This document shows positions 18,195 through 27,288 of a stretch of DNA of 64,000 nt, one piece after another; the first letter of the stretch is position 1; each line of letters starts with the position of its first letter. The stretch lies in the NCBI GenBank assembly GCA_023957755.1, contig JAMLGT010000005.1, forward strand, positions 1 to 64,000, in the 5' to 3' direction. Origin of the DNA: Chitinophagaceae bacterium (GTDB lineage Bacteria; Bacteroidota; Bacteroidia; Chitinophagales; Chitinophagaceae). Position numbers and translations under genes: made by a program. Under the pieces are notes generated by a model. That model searched no databases and had not been told where the DNA came from. It saw only the letters and a list, made by a program, of their open reading frames with translations.

Positions 18195-18758
18195 ATGAAT
18201 ACGAAAATACCTTTTACGTACATTCTGAAGTTTCTCGGAGTATTCTGTCTGCTCTATTTTGGCACAGAGGCTATGATTGGTTTTACTGCTCCGGGGGGAA
18301 GAATGCATATACCTTTTTTTGAGAAGTATCTGGATTATGTAAGCTGGATCAAACTCTCGCTGATAAAGGTGCCGGCATTTATTTTGGGTTTATTCGGTAT
18401 TGCCACACATGAAGAGCCCGGGTTTTTGTTAAGAATCAATGGTGGGAGGGGTGTGATTGTTGCCTATTCCTGTGTGGGTTATGGCGTGTATAGTTTCTGG
18501 ATCGCATTTGTTGTGGCCAACAAAGGAAAGTTTTGGAAGAAAGTGAGATGGGCTGTGGGGGGCGTTCTGGCGTTGTGGTTTATCAATATGATCCGTATTA
18601 TGTTGTTTCTTCTGGCAATCAACAAAGGTTGGCCGATGCCTCTTGGAATAGATCATCACACCTGGTTTAACATTGTGGCTTACCTGTTGATATTTCTCAT
18701 GATTCTCTGGTACGACCGCAATGAGAAGAAGAACGAAAGAAAAGTATTAATCACCTGA
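18195..18758 (+). CDS. Exosortase/archaeosortase family protein
   Basis: A 187-residue inner-membrane protein with about five hydrophobic segments. The family catalytic triad is visible: Cys93 in VAYSCVGYGVYSFWIAF, Arg134 in FINMIRIMLFLLA and His154/155 in GIDHHTWFNI. Exosortases cut C-terminal PEP-CTERM-like anchors of exported proteins and are normally encoded among exopolysaccharide genes, as here. No protein with a PEP-CTERM-type tail is seen in the window, so its substrate lies elsewhere or it serves another role. It is followed 30 bases later by the carbamoyltransferase. Confidence 0.85.
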   Translation: MNTKIPFTYILKFLGVFCLLYFGTEAMIGFTAPGGRMHIPFFEKYLDYVSWIKLSLIKVPAFILGLFGIATHEEPGFLLRINGGRGVIVAYSCVGYGVYSFWIAFVVANKGKFWKKVRWAVGGVLALWFINMIRIMLFLLAINKGWPMPLGIDHHTWFNIVAYLLIFLMILWYDRNEKKNERKVLIT

Positions 18759-18788
18759 ATGAAAACCGATTAAAAGAAGAAAGATAAA

Positions 18789-20576
18789 ATGAAAATTATC
18801 GGAATAAATGCCTGGCATGCAGACGCTTCAGCAGCACTTATCATTGACGGCAAAGTGATAGTAGCTATTGAAGAGGAGCGTTTTACGCGTGTGAAACACT
18901 GGGCCGGATTTCCGACAAATGCCATTGAATTTTGTATGAAGGAAGGAGGGCTTGATTATGATTCCGTCGACTTCTTTGCTATCGGGCGCGACCCGGGAGC
19001 GAAGTTCCTGCAAAAATTGCTTTATCTCGCGAAGCATCCGGCAGGCAGTTGGAATGCAGTAAAATCGCGGATTCAAAATAGTCGAAAAGTTCAAAATCTT
19101 TCAGCAGTCTTAGCAAAACAGTCAGGCTTACCCGAAACCCGTTTCAGCGGGAAGGTAGTTCATGTGGAGCACCACCGTAGCCATCTGGCTTCTGCTTTTT
19201 ACACGTCTCCATTCAAAGAATCGGCATGCCTCTCAGTGGATGGCTCGGGAGATTTCAGTACTACGATGATGGGATATGCCTCAAATAATAAGATAGAGGT
19301 AACCGGATCTATCAATTTTCCACACTCTCTCGGATTGTTTTATACAGCATTTACTCAATTACTTGGTTTCCCTAACTATGGGGATGAATATAAAGTGATG
19401 GGAATGGCTCCTTATGGCCGCCCCGTGTTTAAGGAGGAAGTAGCGAGGGTGGTTCATTTGACTTCCGATGGAGCGTTCAGACTGAATCTAAAGTATTTCA
19501 GAAAAGGAACAGAAGGAATTATCTCATACGATGCACAGCATATTCCAAGAGTGCAACCGCTTTATAGCGCGCAACTGGAAAGAGAATTCGGGCCACTTCG
19601 GGCTGCAAGCGATCCTCTTTTGCAGAGCCATAAGGATTTGGCTGCATCAGTACAGGCAGTTACAGAGGAGACTATATTTCACATGCTTCGCCACCTGCAT
19701 AAGAAAACCGGAAGTGAAAATGTTTGTATAGCAGGCGGTGTAGCGCAGAACAGTGTAGCTAACGGAAAGATAAGGGCAAATACGCCTTTCAAAAATATAT
19801 ATATTCCTTCGGCAGGGCACGATGCCGGCATATCAATGGGGGCTGCGCTCTACCATTATTTCAGATTGAATCCTGCCGCTACCACCACTCCTACCAGACA
19901 TGCATACCTGGGAAGCAGATTTACAAATGAAGAAATAAAGACTTTTCTGAATGATAAGGGATTCTTATATGAAGAGTTTGCAGATGAAGAACTATTTAAT
20001 ATTGTAACAGATCAACTGATCAATGGAGGGGTAGTGGGGTGGTTCTGTGGACGGAGTGAGTTTGGCCCACGGGCGCTGGGAGGCAGGTCGATCCTTGCAG
20101 ATCCGAGAAGGCACGATGCAAAAAAGATTCTTAATGAGAAAATTAAACGTCGTGAAAATTTCAGGCCTTTTGCACCCTCTATCCTGAAAGAGTATGCGAA
20201 TGATTTTTTTGAAAATGCGGAAGATGTGCCTTTCATGGAGAAAGTGCTGGTGATTAGACCGGATAAAAGAAACCTGATTCCTGCGGTGACCCACATCGAT
20301 GGTACGGGCAGACTGCAGACCGTTGACAAAGATTGCACACCACGGTACTATAACCTGATAGACGCTTTTCGACGGAAGACAGGAATACCCATTCTACTGA
20401 ACACTTCATTTAATGAAAACGAACCGATTGTGAACGCTCCGGAAGAGGCCTTAAATTGTTTTTTACGCACAAAGATGGATATGCTGGTTATGGAAAACTG
20501 TGTACTGAGTAGGAAAAAACTGGAAGCCTGGCTTAGCAAAAAGGAAAATGCACTAACCGCATTGGGTATTTGTTAA
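18789..20576 (+). CDS. NodU/CmcH family carbamoyltransferase
   Basis: A full-length 595-residue enzyme. The N-terminal Kae1-like domain has IIGINAWHADASAALIIDGK and IEEERFTRVKHWAGFP, the metal-binding VEHHRSHLASAFYTS and LSVDGSGDFSTTMMG. The C-terminal carbamoyltransferase domain has GWFCGRSEFGPRALGGRS and RRENFRPFAPSILKEYA. These enzymes move carbamoyl from carbamoyl phosphate, via an adenylate, to a hydroxyl group. In a glycan cluster the likely target is a capsular sugar or a glycan-linked metabolite. It lies between the exosortase and a glycosyltransferase on one strand. Confidence 0.93.
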   Translation: MKIIGINAWHADASAALIIDGKVIVAIEEERFTRVKHWAGFPTNAIEFCMKEGGLDYDSVDFFAIGRDPGAKFLQKLLYLAKHPAGSWNAVKSRIQNSRKVQNLSAVLAKQSGLPETRFSGKVVHVEHHRSHLASAFYTSPFKESACLSVDGSGDFSTTMMGYASNNKIEVTGSINFPHSLGLFYTAFTQLLGFPNYGDEYKVMGMAPYGRPVFKEEVARVVHLTSDGAFRLNLKYFRKGTEGIISYDAQHIPRVQPLYSAQLEREFGPLRAASDPLLQSHKDLAASVQAVTEETIFHMLRHLHKKTGSENVCIAGGVAQNSVANGKIRANTPFKNIYIPSAGHDAGISMGAALYHYFRLNPAATTTPTRHAYLGSRFTNEEIKTFLNDKGFLYEEFADEELFNIVTDQLINGGVVGWFCGRSEFGPRALGGRSILADPRRHDAKKILNEKIKRRENFRPFAPSILKEYANDFFENAEDVPFMEKVLVIRPDKRNLIPAVTHIDGTGRLQTVDKDCTPRYYNLIDAFRRKTGIPILLNTSFNENEPIVNAPEEALNCFLRTKMDMLVMENCVLSRKKLEAWLSKKENALTALGIC

Positions 20577-20631
20577 AAATAAATTGGCATTTTAATAAGA
20601 AATAGCTTTACTTTACCATACGTTATACCCC

Positions 20632-21483
20632 ATGAAAGTATCTATTATAACTGTGTGTCTCAATTCTGAGAAAACACTGCCGGATTGCATTCAATCTGTC
20701 AGAAACCAGTCTTATCAGGATATAGAGTATATTCTTGTGGATGGTAGATCAAGCGATGCCACTATATCCATCATCAACAAAAATCTTGATTTCATTTCCC
20801 ACTTTATCTGTGAGCCAGACCGTGGAATGTACGATGCCATCAATAAGGGATTGAAATTAGCCAGTGGTGATATCGTCGGAATCCTGAATAGCGATGATGT
20901 ATTTGCCGGCAATGACGCGGTAGAAAAAATCGTAAAATGCTTTAAGGAGCATGAGACAGATGCCGTATATGGAGATTTGGTGTACACAGATGCGGCTACC
21001 CCTGATAAGATCGTAAGGTACTGGAAGAGCAAGCCCTATAAGCGCGCCCATTTTCTTTGGGGATGGATGCCTGCTCATCCCACATTTTATATTCGCAGAG
21101 ACCTGATCATGAAGTATGGTTACTACGAAAACCATTTCTATACGGCTGCTGATTACGAATTTATGGCCAGGTATCTCTTTAAGCACAAATGTTCTGCAAC
21201 CTATCTGGAAGAGATTCTGGTGAATATGCATACAGGCGGACTAAGCAATGGCAATCTGAAGCGGAGGCTTAGAGCTAACCGGCGCGACTATCTCGCAATG
21301 AAAAAAAATAATATTCCCTTTGCCTTTATTGTAAGCATACTGAAACCTCTTAGCAAGCTTCATCAATATAAAAATTCTTTATTGGCCCAGGCCAGCAGGA
21401 CTCTTACCAGAAAACCTGCTATAAAATATCTGGAATTGGAACAAGGCAGCCGCCAGTTAGAAAATGTGGAAGTTCTTACGTAA
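20632..21483 (+). CDS. Family 2 glycosyltransferase (WcaA-like)
   Basis: A 283-residue GT2 enzyme with MKVSIITVCLNSEKTLPDCI, IEYILVDGRSSDATISI, PDRGMYDAINKGLKLASGD and the NSDD motif in GILNSDDVFAGNDAVE. The PDxGxYDAxNKG stretch is typical of the colanic-acid type WcaA/WcaE group. It overlaps the next gene by 20 bases (21464-21483), so the two are co-transcribed. Substrate unknown. Confidence 0.92.
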   Translation: MKVSIITVCLNSEKTLPDCIQSVRNQSYQDIEYILVDGRSSDATISIINKNLDFISHFICEPDRGMYDAINKGLKLASGDIVGILNSDDVFAGNDAVEKIVKCFKEHETDAVYGDLVYTDAATPDKIVRYWKSKPYKRAHFLWGWMPAHPTFYIRRDLIMKYGYYENHFYTAADYEFMARYLFKHKCSATYLEEILVNMHTGGLSNGNLKRRLRANRRDYLAMKKNNIPFAFIVSILKPLSKLHQYKNSLLAQASRTLTRKPAIKYLELEQGSRQLENVEVLT

Positions 21484-22198
21484 GGAAAAACATTCAGAAA
21501 TTCCTTTCTTCACCCAGATGAAGAAAGATATGCACTCTCACCTGCTACCGGGTATCGATGATGGTTCGCCCGATGTAGAAACCTCTATAGATTATATCCG
21601 CCGGCTTTCGGATGCGGGGCTTAAGGAATATATCTGTACTCCACACATCTTCGGCGATATGTTCAGAAACAATGAACAAACTATCCACGACGCACTTTAC
21701 AGGCTTCGCAATGCCATTCAGAAAGAGGGTCTCGACGTAAAAATATCCGCTGCCGCTGAATATATGCTCGATGATTATTTTATGGATTTGCTTCGTTCCG
21801 GAACCAAGTTTCTCACACTGAACGGAAGCTATCTGCTCACTGAATTTCCATTTAGTATTCCACCTTTTAAGCTGGAAGAGATAACCTTTGAAATTCATAA
21901 TCTGAATTATCAACCGATATTAGCACATCCGGAGCGTTATGCTTATTTTCATAGAAAACCCGAAACGTATTCCCGGATGAAAGATCTGGGTTTTCTTTTA
22001 CAGATTAACTTACTCTCGCTCACAGGTCAATATGGCAAGCAGGTACGCAATGCTGCCACATATCTGGTTAGGCAAGGCCTCGTAGATCTGGTAGGTACTG
22101 ATCTGCATCATGAGGGGCACCTCGAAATGCTATTGAATCCACGGTCACAAAAGATTTTTAAAGACAACTTTGGTGATCAGATACTCAATGATTTTTGA
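21464..22198 (+). CDS. CpsB/YwqE-type tyrosine-protein phosphatase (PHP fold)
   Basis: This 244-residue PHP-domain phosphatase has the metal motifs KKDMHSHLLPGIDDGSPDVE, TPHIFGDMF, AAAEYMLDDYFMD, LAHPERYAYF and VGTDLHHEG. In Gram-positive and Bacteroidota capsule clusters this family removes phosphate from the tyrosine-rich tail of the chain-length kinase (Wzc/CpsD). No such kinase is encoded in the window, so it is presumably in another part of the cluster. The start chosen overlaps the upstream glycosyltransferase by 20 bases; a later ATG (KKDMHS) would cut the domain. Confidence 0.88.
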   Translation: MWKFLRKEKHSEIPFFTQMKKDMHSHLLPGIDDGSPDVETSIDYIRRLSDAGLKEYICTPHIFGDMFRNNEQTIHDALYRLRNAIQKEGLDVKISAAAEYMLDDYFMDLLRSGTKFLTLNGSYLLTEFPFSIPPFKLEEITFEIHNLNYQPILAHPERYAYFHRKPETYSRMKDLGFLLQINLLSLTGQYGKQVRNAATYLVRQGLVDLVGTDLHHEGHLEMLLNPRSQKIFKDNFGDQILNDF

Positions 22199-22209
22199 GA
22201 GTTTACCTT

Positions 22210-23196
22210 TTATTCTCTCCCCCAATAGCCAAGCCAGTCTATCATCCTTGAGGTGAAGCCGTATTCATTATCGAACCAGGCGCTCACCCTCACCATTTTC
22301 CCTACTACATTTATTTCTGTCCCATCGATGATGCAGGAATGGGGGTTGCCTTTGATATCAAGCGACACCAGCGGCTCCTCGGTGTATTGAAGAATCCCCT
22401 TGTATTCGGTTTCAGCACTGGTTTTAAAGAGCTGCTTTACCTCTTCTATGCTCACGGGTGATTTAAGCTGCACAAAAAAGTTTGCGTAAGCTCCGTTGGG
22501 TACAGGCACTCTTACGGAAGAAGCTGAAACCTTGTCGGCCAGATGGGGCAATAGCCTTCCCAGAGCCACGCATAAGTCGATATCTACCGGGATAATAGAT
22601 TCAGATGCTGCGCGCCCGCGCCTATACTGGTTGTGGGCAGTGTCCACAAGTGATTGACGTGAGGTAAATGAATGCAGTATATTAATCATAGCCGACTCGA
22701 TTCCAAAGGAATTGAGCAGGTAAATTATGTGAGTACTGCAATTAGTCATACAGCCTCCGGGTGAAAGGATATCCACATCCGAAAGACTCCCATTCTGATT
22801 AAATCCATATACTTTTAACATCACATCTTCCTTACCTGTAGTGGACAGCAGCACTCTACGTGCTCCTGCCTCAAGGTGCTTTCCTGCACTTGCCCTGTCT
22901 AGAAATTTTCCGCTACATTCCAGTACCACATCTACATTGTACTCCTGCCAGGGAAGGGTTGAGGGATCTGCCTGACTACATGTAATTACTTTTTTCCCAT
23001 CTATTAACAGATTGTTGTCCTGCAATTTTACCTCGGAGCTGAAAGTACCGTAAACAGAGTCATATTTCAACAGGTAAGCGAGATTGTCAGGAGCCATAAT
23101 ATCGTTTACCGCTACTATTTCGTGAGTTCCTGATTCCCATATCCGGCGAAAGAGCAGCCTGCCTATTCGTCCCATTCCATTTATTGCTATTCGCAT
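22210..23196 (-). CDS. Glyceraldehyde-3-phosphate dehydrogenase-like protein, divergent phosphate site
   Basis: A 328-residue type I GAPDH fold: Rossmann start INGMGRIGRLLFRRIWESG, Asp32 after Asn31 (NAD preference), catalytic Cys149 in SPGGCMTNCSTH, His175 in ILHSFTSRQS and the C-terminal SAWFDNEYGFTSRMIDW. The residues that bind inorganic phosphate in ordinary GAPDH differ. The Ser just before the Cys is Gly, the Thr just after is Met, and the STTGAAKA-like block is replaced by PVDIDLCVALG. It may be a second, specialised dehydrogenase rather than the glycolytic enzyme. It converges on the CpsB-type gene with an 11-base gap. Confidence 0.85.
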   Translation of the reverse strand: MRIAINGMGRIGRLLFRRIWESGTHEIVAVNDIMAPDNLAYLLKYDSVYGTFSSEVKLQDNNLLIDGKKVITCSQADPSTLPWQEYNVDVVLECSGKFLDRASAGKHLEAGARRVLLSTTGKEDVMLKVYGFNQNGSLSDVDILSPGGCMTNCSTHIIYLLNSFGIESAMINILHSFTSRQSLVDTAHNQYRRGRAASESIIPVDIDLCVALGRLLPHLADKVSASSVRVPVPNGAYANFFVQLKSPVSIEEVKQLFKTSAETEYKGILQYTEEPLVSLDIKGNPHSCIIDGTEINVVGKMVRVSAWFDNEYGFTSRMIDWLGYWGRE

Positions 23197-23210
23197 GAGT
23201 GATTTTTTTG

Positions 23211-23218
23211 CAAAGATA
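23211..23218 (-). promoter_or_regulatory. -7 box TATCTTTG for the GAPDH-like gene
   Basis: On the minus strand TATCTTTG fits TAnnTTTG and ends 14 bases before the ATG. No clear -33 element is seen at the normal spacing. Confidence 0.5.
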
Positions 23219-23329
23219 ATTTGAACAAGGGTAGGGGGAATGATAGAATTTGTGGAGTGGTTTGGGTGAGAAGTCTGAAGTGGTATAGAATGGGAAGGGC
23301 AGGAGGTAGGTCCACAATGGAAGGGGTAA

Positions 23330-23945
23330 TACTATCCTGTATTCCTTCGTCGGCCACCCTTTCAGAGGAGGGGAATGAAAAACACTGTCATTCCGCACTC
23401 CAATGCGGAATCTCATCATCATACCCATTGTCATCCCGTGCCGCGACACGGGATCTCATCAGGCTGCAAAATGAGATTGCGGGTCGGTGCCCGCAATGAC
23501 AAAAAAATAAGGGTCGTCATCCCGTGCCGCGACACGGGATCTCATCAGGCTGCAAAATGAGATTGTGGATCGGAGTCCGCAATAGCAAGGGTAAGACCAC
23601 CCCGTCTTCCTTCGTCAGCCACCCCTCCAAAGGAGGGGAATAAAAAACACTGTCATTCCGCACTCCGATGCGGAATCTCATCATCATACCCATTGTCATC
23701 CCGTGCCGCGACACGGGATCTCATTAGGATGCCGTGTGAGATTGCGGGGCGGAATCCATAGTAGCAAGGGTAAGACCACCCCGTCTTCCTTCGTCAGCCA
23801 CCCCTCCAACGGAGGGGAATGAAAAACACTGTCATTCCGCACTCCGATGCGGAATCTCATCATCATACCCATTGTCATCCCGTGCCGCGACACGGGATCT
23901 CATCAGGCTGCTACACGGGATTGCGGATCGCAGTCCACAATGACT
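23330..23945. repeat. R3/R1 repeat cluster B
   Basis: Three near-identical segments of roughly 180 bases repeat here. Each has R1 (for example CCACCCCTCCAAAGGAGGGG at 23619-23638) followed by R3 hairpins TCATTCCGCACTCC...GATGCGGAATCTCATC and TCATCCCGTGCCGCG...ACACGGGATCTCAT. The orientation is opposite to cluster A. Short frames encoding PPLEGWLTKEDGVVLP on the minus strand come only from the repeat. The rest of the GAPDH-cdsA gap shows nothing else. Confidence 0.85.
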
Positions 23946-23998
23946 TCTTTTTTTTATACTTGATACAGCCGTCCGCAAACAAATAGGTTCCCTGTAAA

Positions 23999-24688
23999 TT
24001 AGCCTAAATAAATCCCTCTCATCATCAGAAAGTAATACACAAAAACAAAAGGAATCGCTACTAAAAGCGAATCGAACCGGTCGAGAAAACCGCCATGTCC
24101 CGGCATGATATTTCCACTGTCTTTCACGCCGGCAAGCCTCTTTAACTTACTCTCAAGCAAATCCCCAAATGTACCGGCAACCGCACTGATGAGGCTAATA
24201 AAAAACCAGTCAACGGTTCGAAAATATTGAGTGAGACTTCCAATAACAGTTATCACAAGCACACTGAGGAATATGCCACCCAATGTGCCTTCTATGGTCT
24301 TCTTCGGAGAAATCTTTGAAAGGGGTGTTTTGCCAAATAGCGACCCGCTGATATAGGCCATGGTATCATTGATCCATATAGAAAAAACGATACCACAGGG
24401 TACCACTTTTAATAAGTTATCATCATTAAATGCACTATCCAACCTAATGAATAACAGTAGCACTACAGGTAATGTAATATAAAGAGCGCCGAGTAAAAAA
24501 TGCATAACAAGCTTGCCGGGAAGAATTTTTTTCATCAGCCGCAAAAACTCTCCCCAGCAGCCAAAATGCACCACAGCGAAAAGTATTATAAATGCTATTC
24601 TGTGCCACAACAACCCTGTGAGCATTACGGCTGCAAACACAATAGCAGTGAGTGTTCTGGTCCTGAATGTTTTTAAATCAAATGCCAT
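23999..24688 (-). CDS. cdsA: Phosphatidate cytidylyltransferase
   Basis: A 229-residue integral membrane enzyme making CDP-diacylglycerol from phosphatidate and CTP, the entry to phospholipid synthesis. It has about six hydrophobic segments and the family signature near the C-terminus: SPKKTIEGTLGGIFLSV, AGTFGDLLESKLKRLAGVKD and SGNIMPGHGGFLDRFDS. The length is slightly short but complete for Bacteroidota CdsA. It starts nine bases after the stop of the CPBP protease gene, so the two form an operon. Confidence 0.95.
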   Translation of the reverse strand: MAFDLKTFRTRTLTAIVFAAVMLTGLLWHRIAFIILFAVVHFGCWGEFLRLMKKILPGKLVMHFLLGALYITLPVVLLLFIRLDSAFNDDNLLKVVPCGIVFSIWINDTMAYISGSLFGKTPLSKISPKKTIEGTLGGIFLSVLVITVIGSLTQYFRTVDWFFISLISAVAGTFGDLLESKLKRLAGVKDSGNIMPGHGGFLDRFDSLLVAIPFVFVYYFLMMRGIYLG

Positions 24689-24697
24689 TTCGACGAA

Positions 24698-25669
24698 TTA
24701 GTGCCCCTGATATTGATCATCAAAATCTGTAAGTAGTTCCGGGTCTTCAGAAGGATGCGCACTGAAAGCTGGTTTCATTTTATCTGACTCTTTCTTAAAC
24801 ACGCTAAATACCCATATCAAAAGAATAAGCGCGATTGCACCGCTCCATATAGGGAAATTCTGCTCTATGTCTTTTGAGTTTATATTTTCACTTTCGCGAA
24901 ACAGATACAGCGCCGTAACCTGGACACCATTGAAGAGAAAGTGAAACAATGCTGACAGCCAAATGCTGCCACTCAGGTAATATATATATCCAAGTATTAC
25001 TCCCAACGCAAGGCGTACTAAAAAGCCATAATAAGACCCATGAAAAGCACTGAAAATTACAGAAGTAAGGATGATGGCTCCCACAGCACCTCCCATCCAG
25101 CGGGTCAATAGATTTTGCAATCCTCCCCTGAAAAAGAATTCCTCGAAAATCGCCGGCAAAATTGCAATCATCACCATCGACATTAGGTACTTACCCAATG
25201 AATCTATTTTGATAAGAGCAGCTTCCTGCTGCTCTCTGGCATCTTCCCATTCCTTGAACTTCAATTCCCACGAATGAGGAATGGGGATTATCTGGTTTAT
25301 TTCTGCCAGTGCTCCTCCCAGGGGAAATGAAATGACCAGTAAAGCAATTATCAAAAGAATCTGTTTGTTAGAGAATGGTGTACGCGTACCGAGAAACAAA
25401 TCCACTTTCCGATAGCATATTGCTGCAAAAGCCAGTACTGGAATCAGAAAAATAAACAAAGTGCTGACTCCCTGGATGACCATTACCTGATAATAATATT
25501 CCGGATTTGTCAACTCGGTTTGCAATGCGAAAATTGACCTGCCCGTCCAGACCATCCAGATAATACCTGATACCATGCTGGCAACCAGTAACCCTCCACC
25601 CAACAATCCGAATAATATTCCGAGTTGCGCCGGATAGCTAAATTTTTTTGAATTTCCGTCAGAAATCAT
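24698..25669 (-). CDS. CPBP family intramembrane glutamic endopeptidase
   Basis: A 323-residue membrane protein with about eight helices. The Rce1/CPBP motifs are in order: EEFFFRGGLQNLLTRW (EExxxR), VIFSAFHGSYYGFLVR (FxxxH) and ALFHFLFNGVQ (HxxxN). The family cleaves substrates within the membrane or acts in prenyl-protein-like processing; bacterial targets are mostly unknown. The C-terminal cytoplasmic tail is acidic (PELLTDFDDQYQGH). It is upstream of cdsA on the same strand and divergent from dusB. Confidence 0.9.
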   Translation of the reverse strand: MISDGNSKKFSYPAQLGILFGLLGGGLLVASMVSGIIWMVWTGRSIFALQTELTNPEYYYQVMVIQGVSTLFIFLIPVLAFAAICYRKVDLFLGTRTPFSNKQILLIIALLVISFPLGGALAEINQIIPIPHSWELKFKEWEDAREQQEAALIKIDSLGKYLMSMVMIAILPAIFEEFFFRGGLQNLLTRWMGGAVGAIILTSVIFSAFHGSYYGFLVRLALGVILGYIYYLSGSIWLSALFHFLFNGVQVTALYLFRESENINSKDIEQNFPIWSGAIALILLIWVFSVFKKESDKMKPAFSAHPSEDPELLTDFDDQYQGH

Positions 25670-25752
25670 GTCCTTATTTTAAAGTGTGTAAATTTACAGC
25701 CTATTTTATTTGTCAGATTAAAAGTTTCTGAACTGTCAATACAAAGTATCCC

Positions 25753-26790
25753 GTGGTTCGTATCGCAAACATAACACTTCCTGATTTCCCATTACTCCTT
25801 GCACCTATGGAAGATGTGAGTGACCCTCCCTTTCGGGCAGTTTGCAAGGAAAATGGAGCTGATATGCTTTATACCGAGTTCATCAGTAGTGAGGGACTTA
25901 TCAGGGATGCAATAAAGAGCAAGCGCAAACTGGACATCTTCCAATACGAGCGACCGGTGGGCATTCAGATATTCGGAGGAGACGAAGACAGTCTGGCCAT
26001 GGCAGCAAAAATTGTGGAAGTAACGAATCCTGATTTGCTGGACATCAACTTCGGATGCCCTGTAAAAAAGGTGGCCTGCAGAGGGGCGGGGGCCGGAGTA
26101 CTTAAGGATGTTCCCCTCATGGTACGTCTTACTGAAGCGGTGGTTAAGAGTACTTCATTACCGGTGACAGTAAAGACACGGCTGGGATGGGATGAAGACT
26201 CTAAAAATATTGAAGAAGTAGCTGAGCGGTTACAGGATGTAGGAATCAAGGCATTGTCCATCCATGGACGCACAAGAGTACAGATGTATAAAGGCTCGGC
26301 AGACTGGACTTTGATAGGCAAAGTGAAGAATAACCCAAGAATACAGATTCCGATATTTGGAAACGGCGATATTGATTCTCCTGCTAAAGCAGTTGAATAC
26401 AAAAACCGTTATGGAGTGGATGGCATCATGATTGGCCGTGCCGCAATAGGGTACCCCTGGATATTCAGAGAGATAAAACACTACGTACAAACAGGTGAGT
26501 TACTACCTCCGCCCACCATTCAGGAAAGAGTAGATGTATGCAAGAAACACCTGACCCGCTCCCTTGAATGGAAAGGGCCTATAGTTGGGATTAATGAAAT
26601 GAGGAGACACTACACAAACTACCTTAAAGGGCTTCCAAACATTAAAGAATACCGGCTGAAGCTGGTAACACTGAAAGAGCCTGAGGCTATTATGGAAGTC
26701 CTCAGTGAAATAGAGAATCACTATAAAGGGTTTGAATTCGAACCAGCCCCCATCGAACTAATCAACTATCATGAGAAATGCCCTGTTTAA
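25753..26790 (+). CDS. dusB: tRNA-dihydrouridine synthase, DusB type
   Basis: A 345-residue FMN enzyme that reduces uridines in the tRNA D-loop. It has the TIM-barrel start LLLAPMEDVSDPPFRAVC, GIQIFGGDED, the active-site region LDINFGCPVKKVACRGAGAG (likely catalytic Cys102), TVKTRLGWDED, LSIHGRTRVQMYKG, IPIFGNGDIDSP and GIMIGRAAIGYPWIF. It begins at GTG 25753; no ATG occurs before residue 19, inside the barrel. It precedes tadA by 15 bases, so two tRNA-modification genes are co-transcribed. Confidence 0.95.
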   Translation: MVRIANITLPDFPLLLAPMEDVSDPPFRAVCKENGADMLYTEFISSEGLIRDAIKSKRKLDIFQYERPVGIQIFGGDEDSLAMAAKIVEVTNPDLLDINFGCPVKKVACRGAGAGVLKDVPLMVRLTEAVVKSTSLPVTVKTRLGWDEDSKNIEEVAERLQDVGIKALSIHGRTRVQMYKGSADWTLIGKVKNNPRIQIPIFGNGDIDSPAKAVEYKNRYGVDGIMIGRAAIGYPWIFREIKHYVQTGELLPPPTIQERVDVCKKHLTRSLEWKGPIVGINEMRRHYTNYLKGLPNIKEYRLKLVTLKEPEAIMEVLSEIENHYKGFEFEPAPIELINYHEKCPV

Positions 26791-26805
26791 AATCCTGTTG
26801 GAATT

Positions 26806-27246
26806 ATGAACAGTACCCATGAAGACTTTATGAAGCAGGCATTGCGTGAAGCAATGAAAGCGTATGAAGCAGATGAAGTACCGGTAGGCGCAGTAGTAGT
26901 AATTGAAAACAGGATAATTGGCAGAGGATACAATCAGGTAGAAATGCTGAATGACAGTACAGCTCATGCTGAGATAATAGCACTTACTGCCGCCTTTAAT
27001 TATCTCGGAGCCAAATACCTTCCGGATGCTACCCTTTATGTTACCGTAGAACCCTGCACCATGTGTTGTGGTGCGCTTTACTGGAGTAAGATGGGAGCGG
27101 TGGTTTATGGTGCATCCGATCCGAAAAATGGCGGCCTGTCACTTCATGGTCAACTATTACATCCGCGCACATCCGTTACTGCTGGAGTTATGGAAGAAGA
27201 CTGTGCAAAAATTATGAAGGAGTTTTTTGCAGCCAAAAGAAAATAG
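26806..27246 (+). CDS. tadA: tRNA adenosine(34) deaminase
   Basis: A 146-residue zinc deaminase converting A34 to inosine in tRNA-Arg(ACG). Zinc and catalytic residues are His54 and Glu56 in TAHAEIIALTAA and Cys84/Cys87 in VEPCTMCCGALYWSKM. Size and N-terminus (DFMKQALREAMKAYEADEVP) fit TadA; a related guanine deaminase is less likely. It follows dusB closely and converges with the minus-strand sigma factor operon. Confidence 0.92.
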   Translation: MNSTHEDFMKQALREAMKAYEADEVPVGAVVVIENRIIGRGYNQVEMLNDSTAHAEIIALTAAFNYLGAKYLPDATLYVTVEPCTMCCGALYWSKMGAVVYGASDPKNGGLSLHGQLLHPRTSVTAGVMEEDCAKIMKEFFAAKRK

Positions 27247-27288
27247 TTTTTGTGGAAAAGGGAAGGGTTATTCAAGATTCACCTAAAG

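Noticed and set aside
23221-23893. Several short frames encoding PPLEGWLTKEDGVVLP
   Set aside because: They follow the R1/R3 repeat units and recur at every copy, also at 58495-58888; no sign of protein selection.
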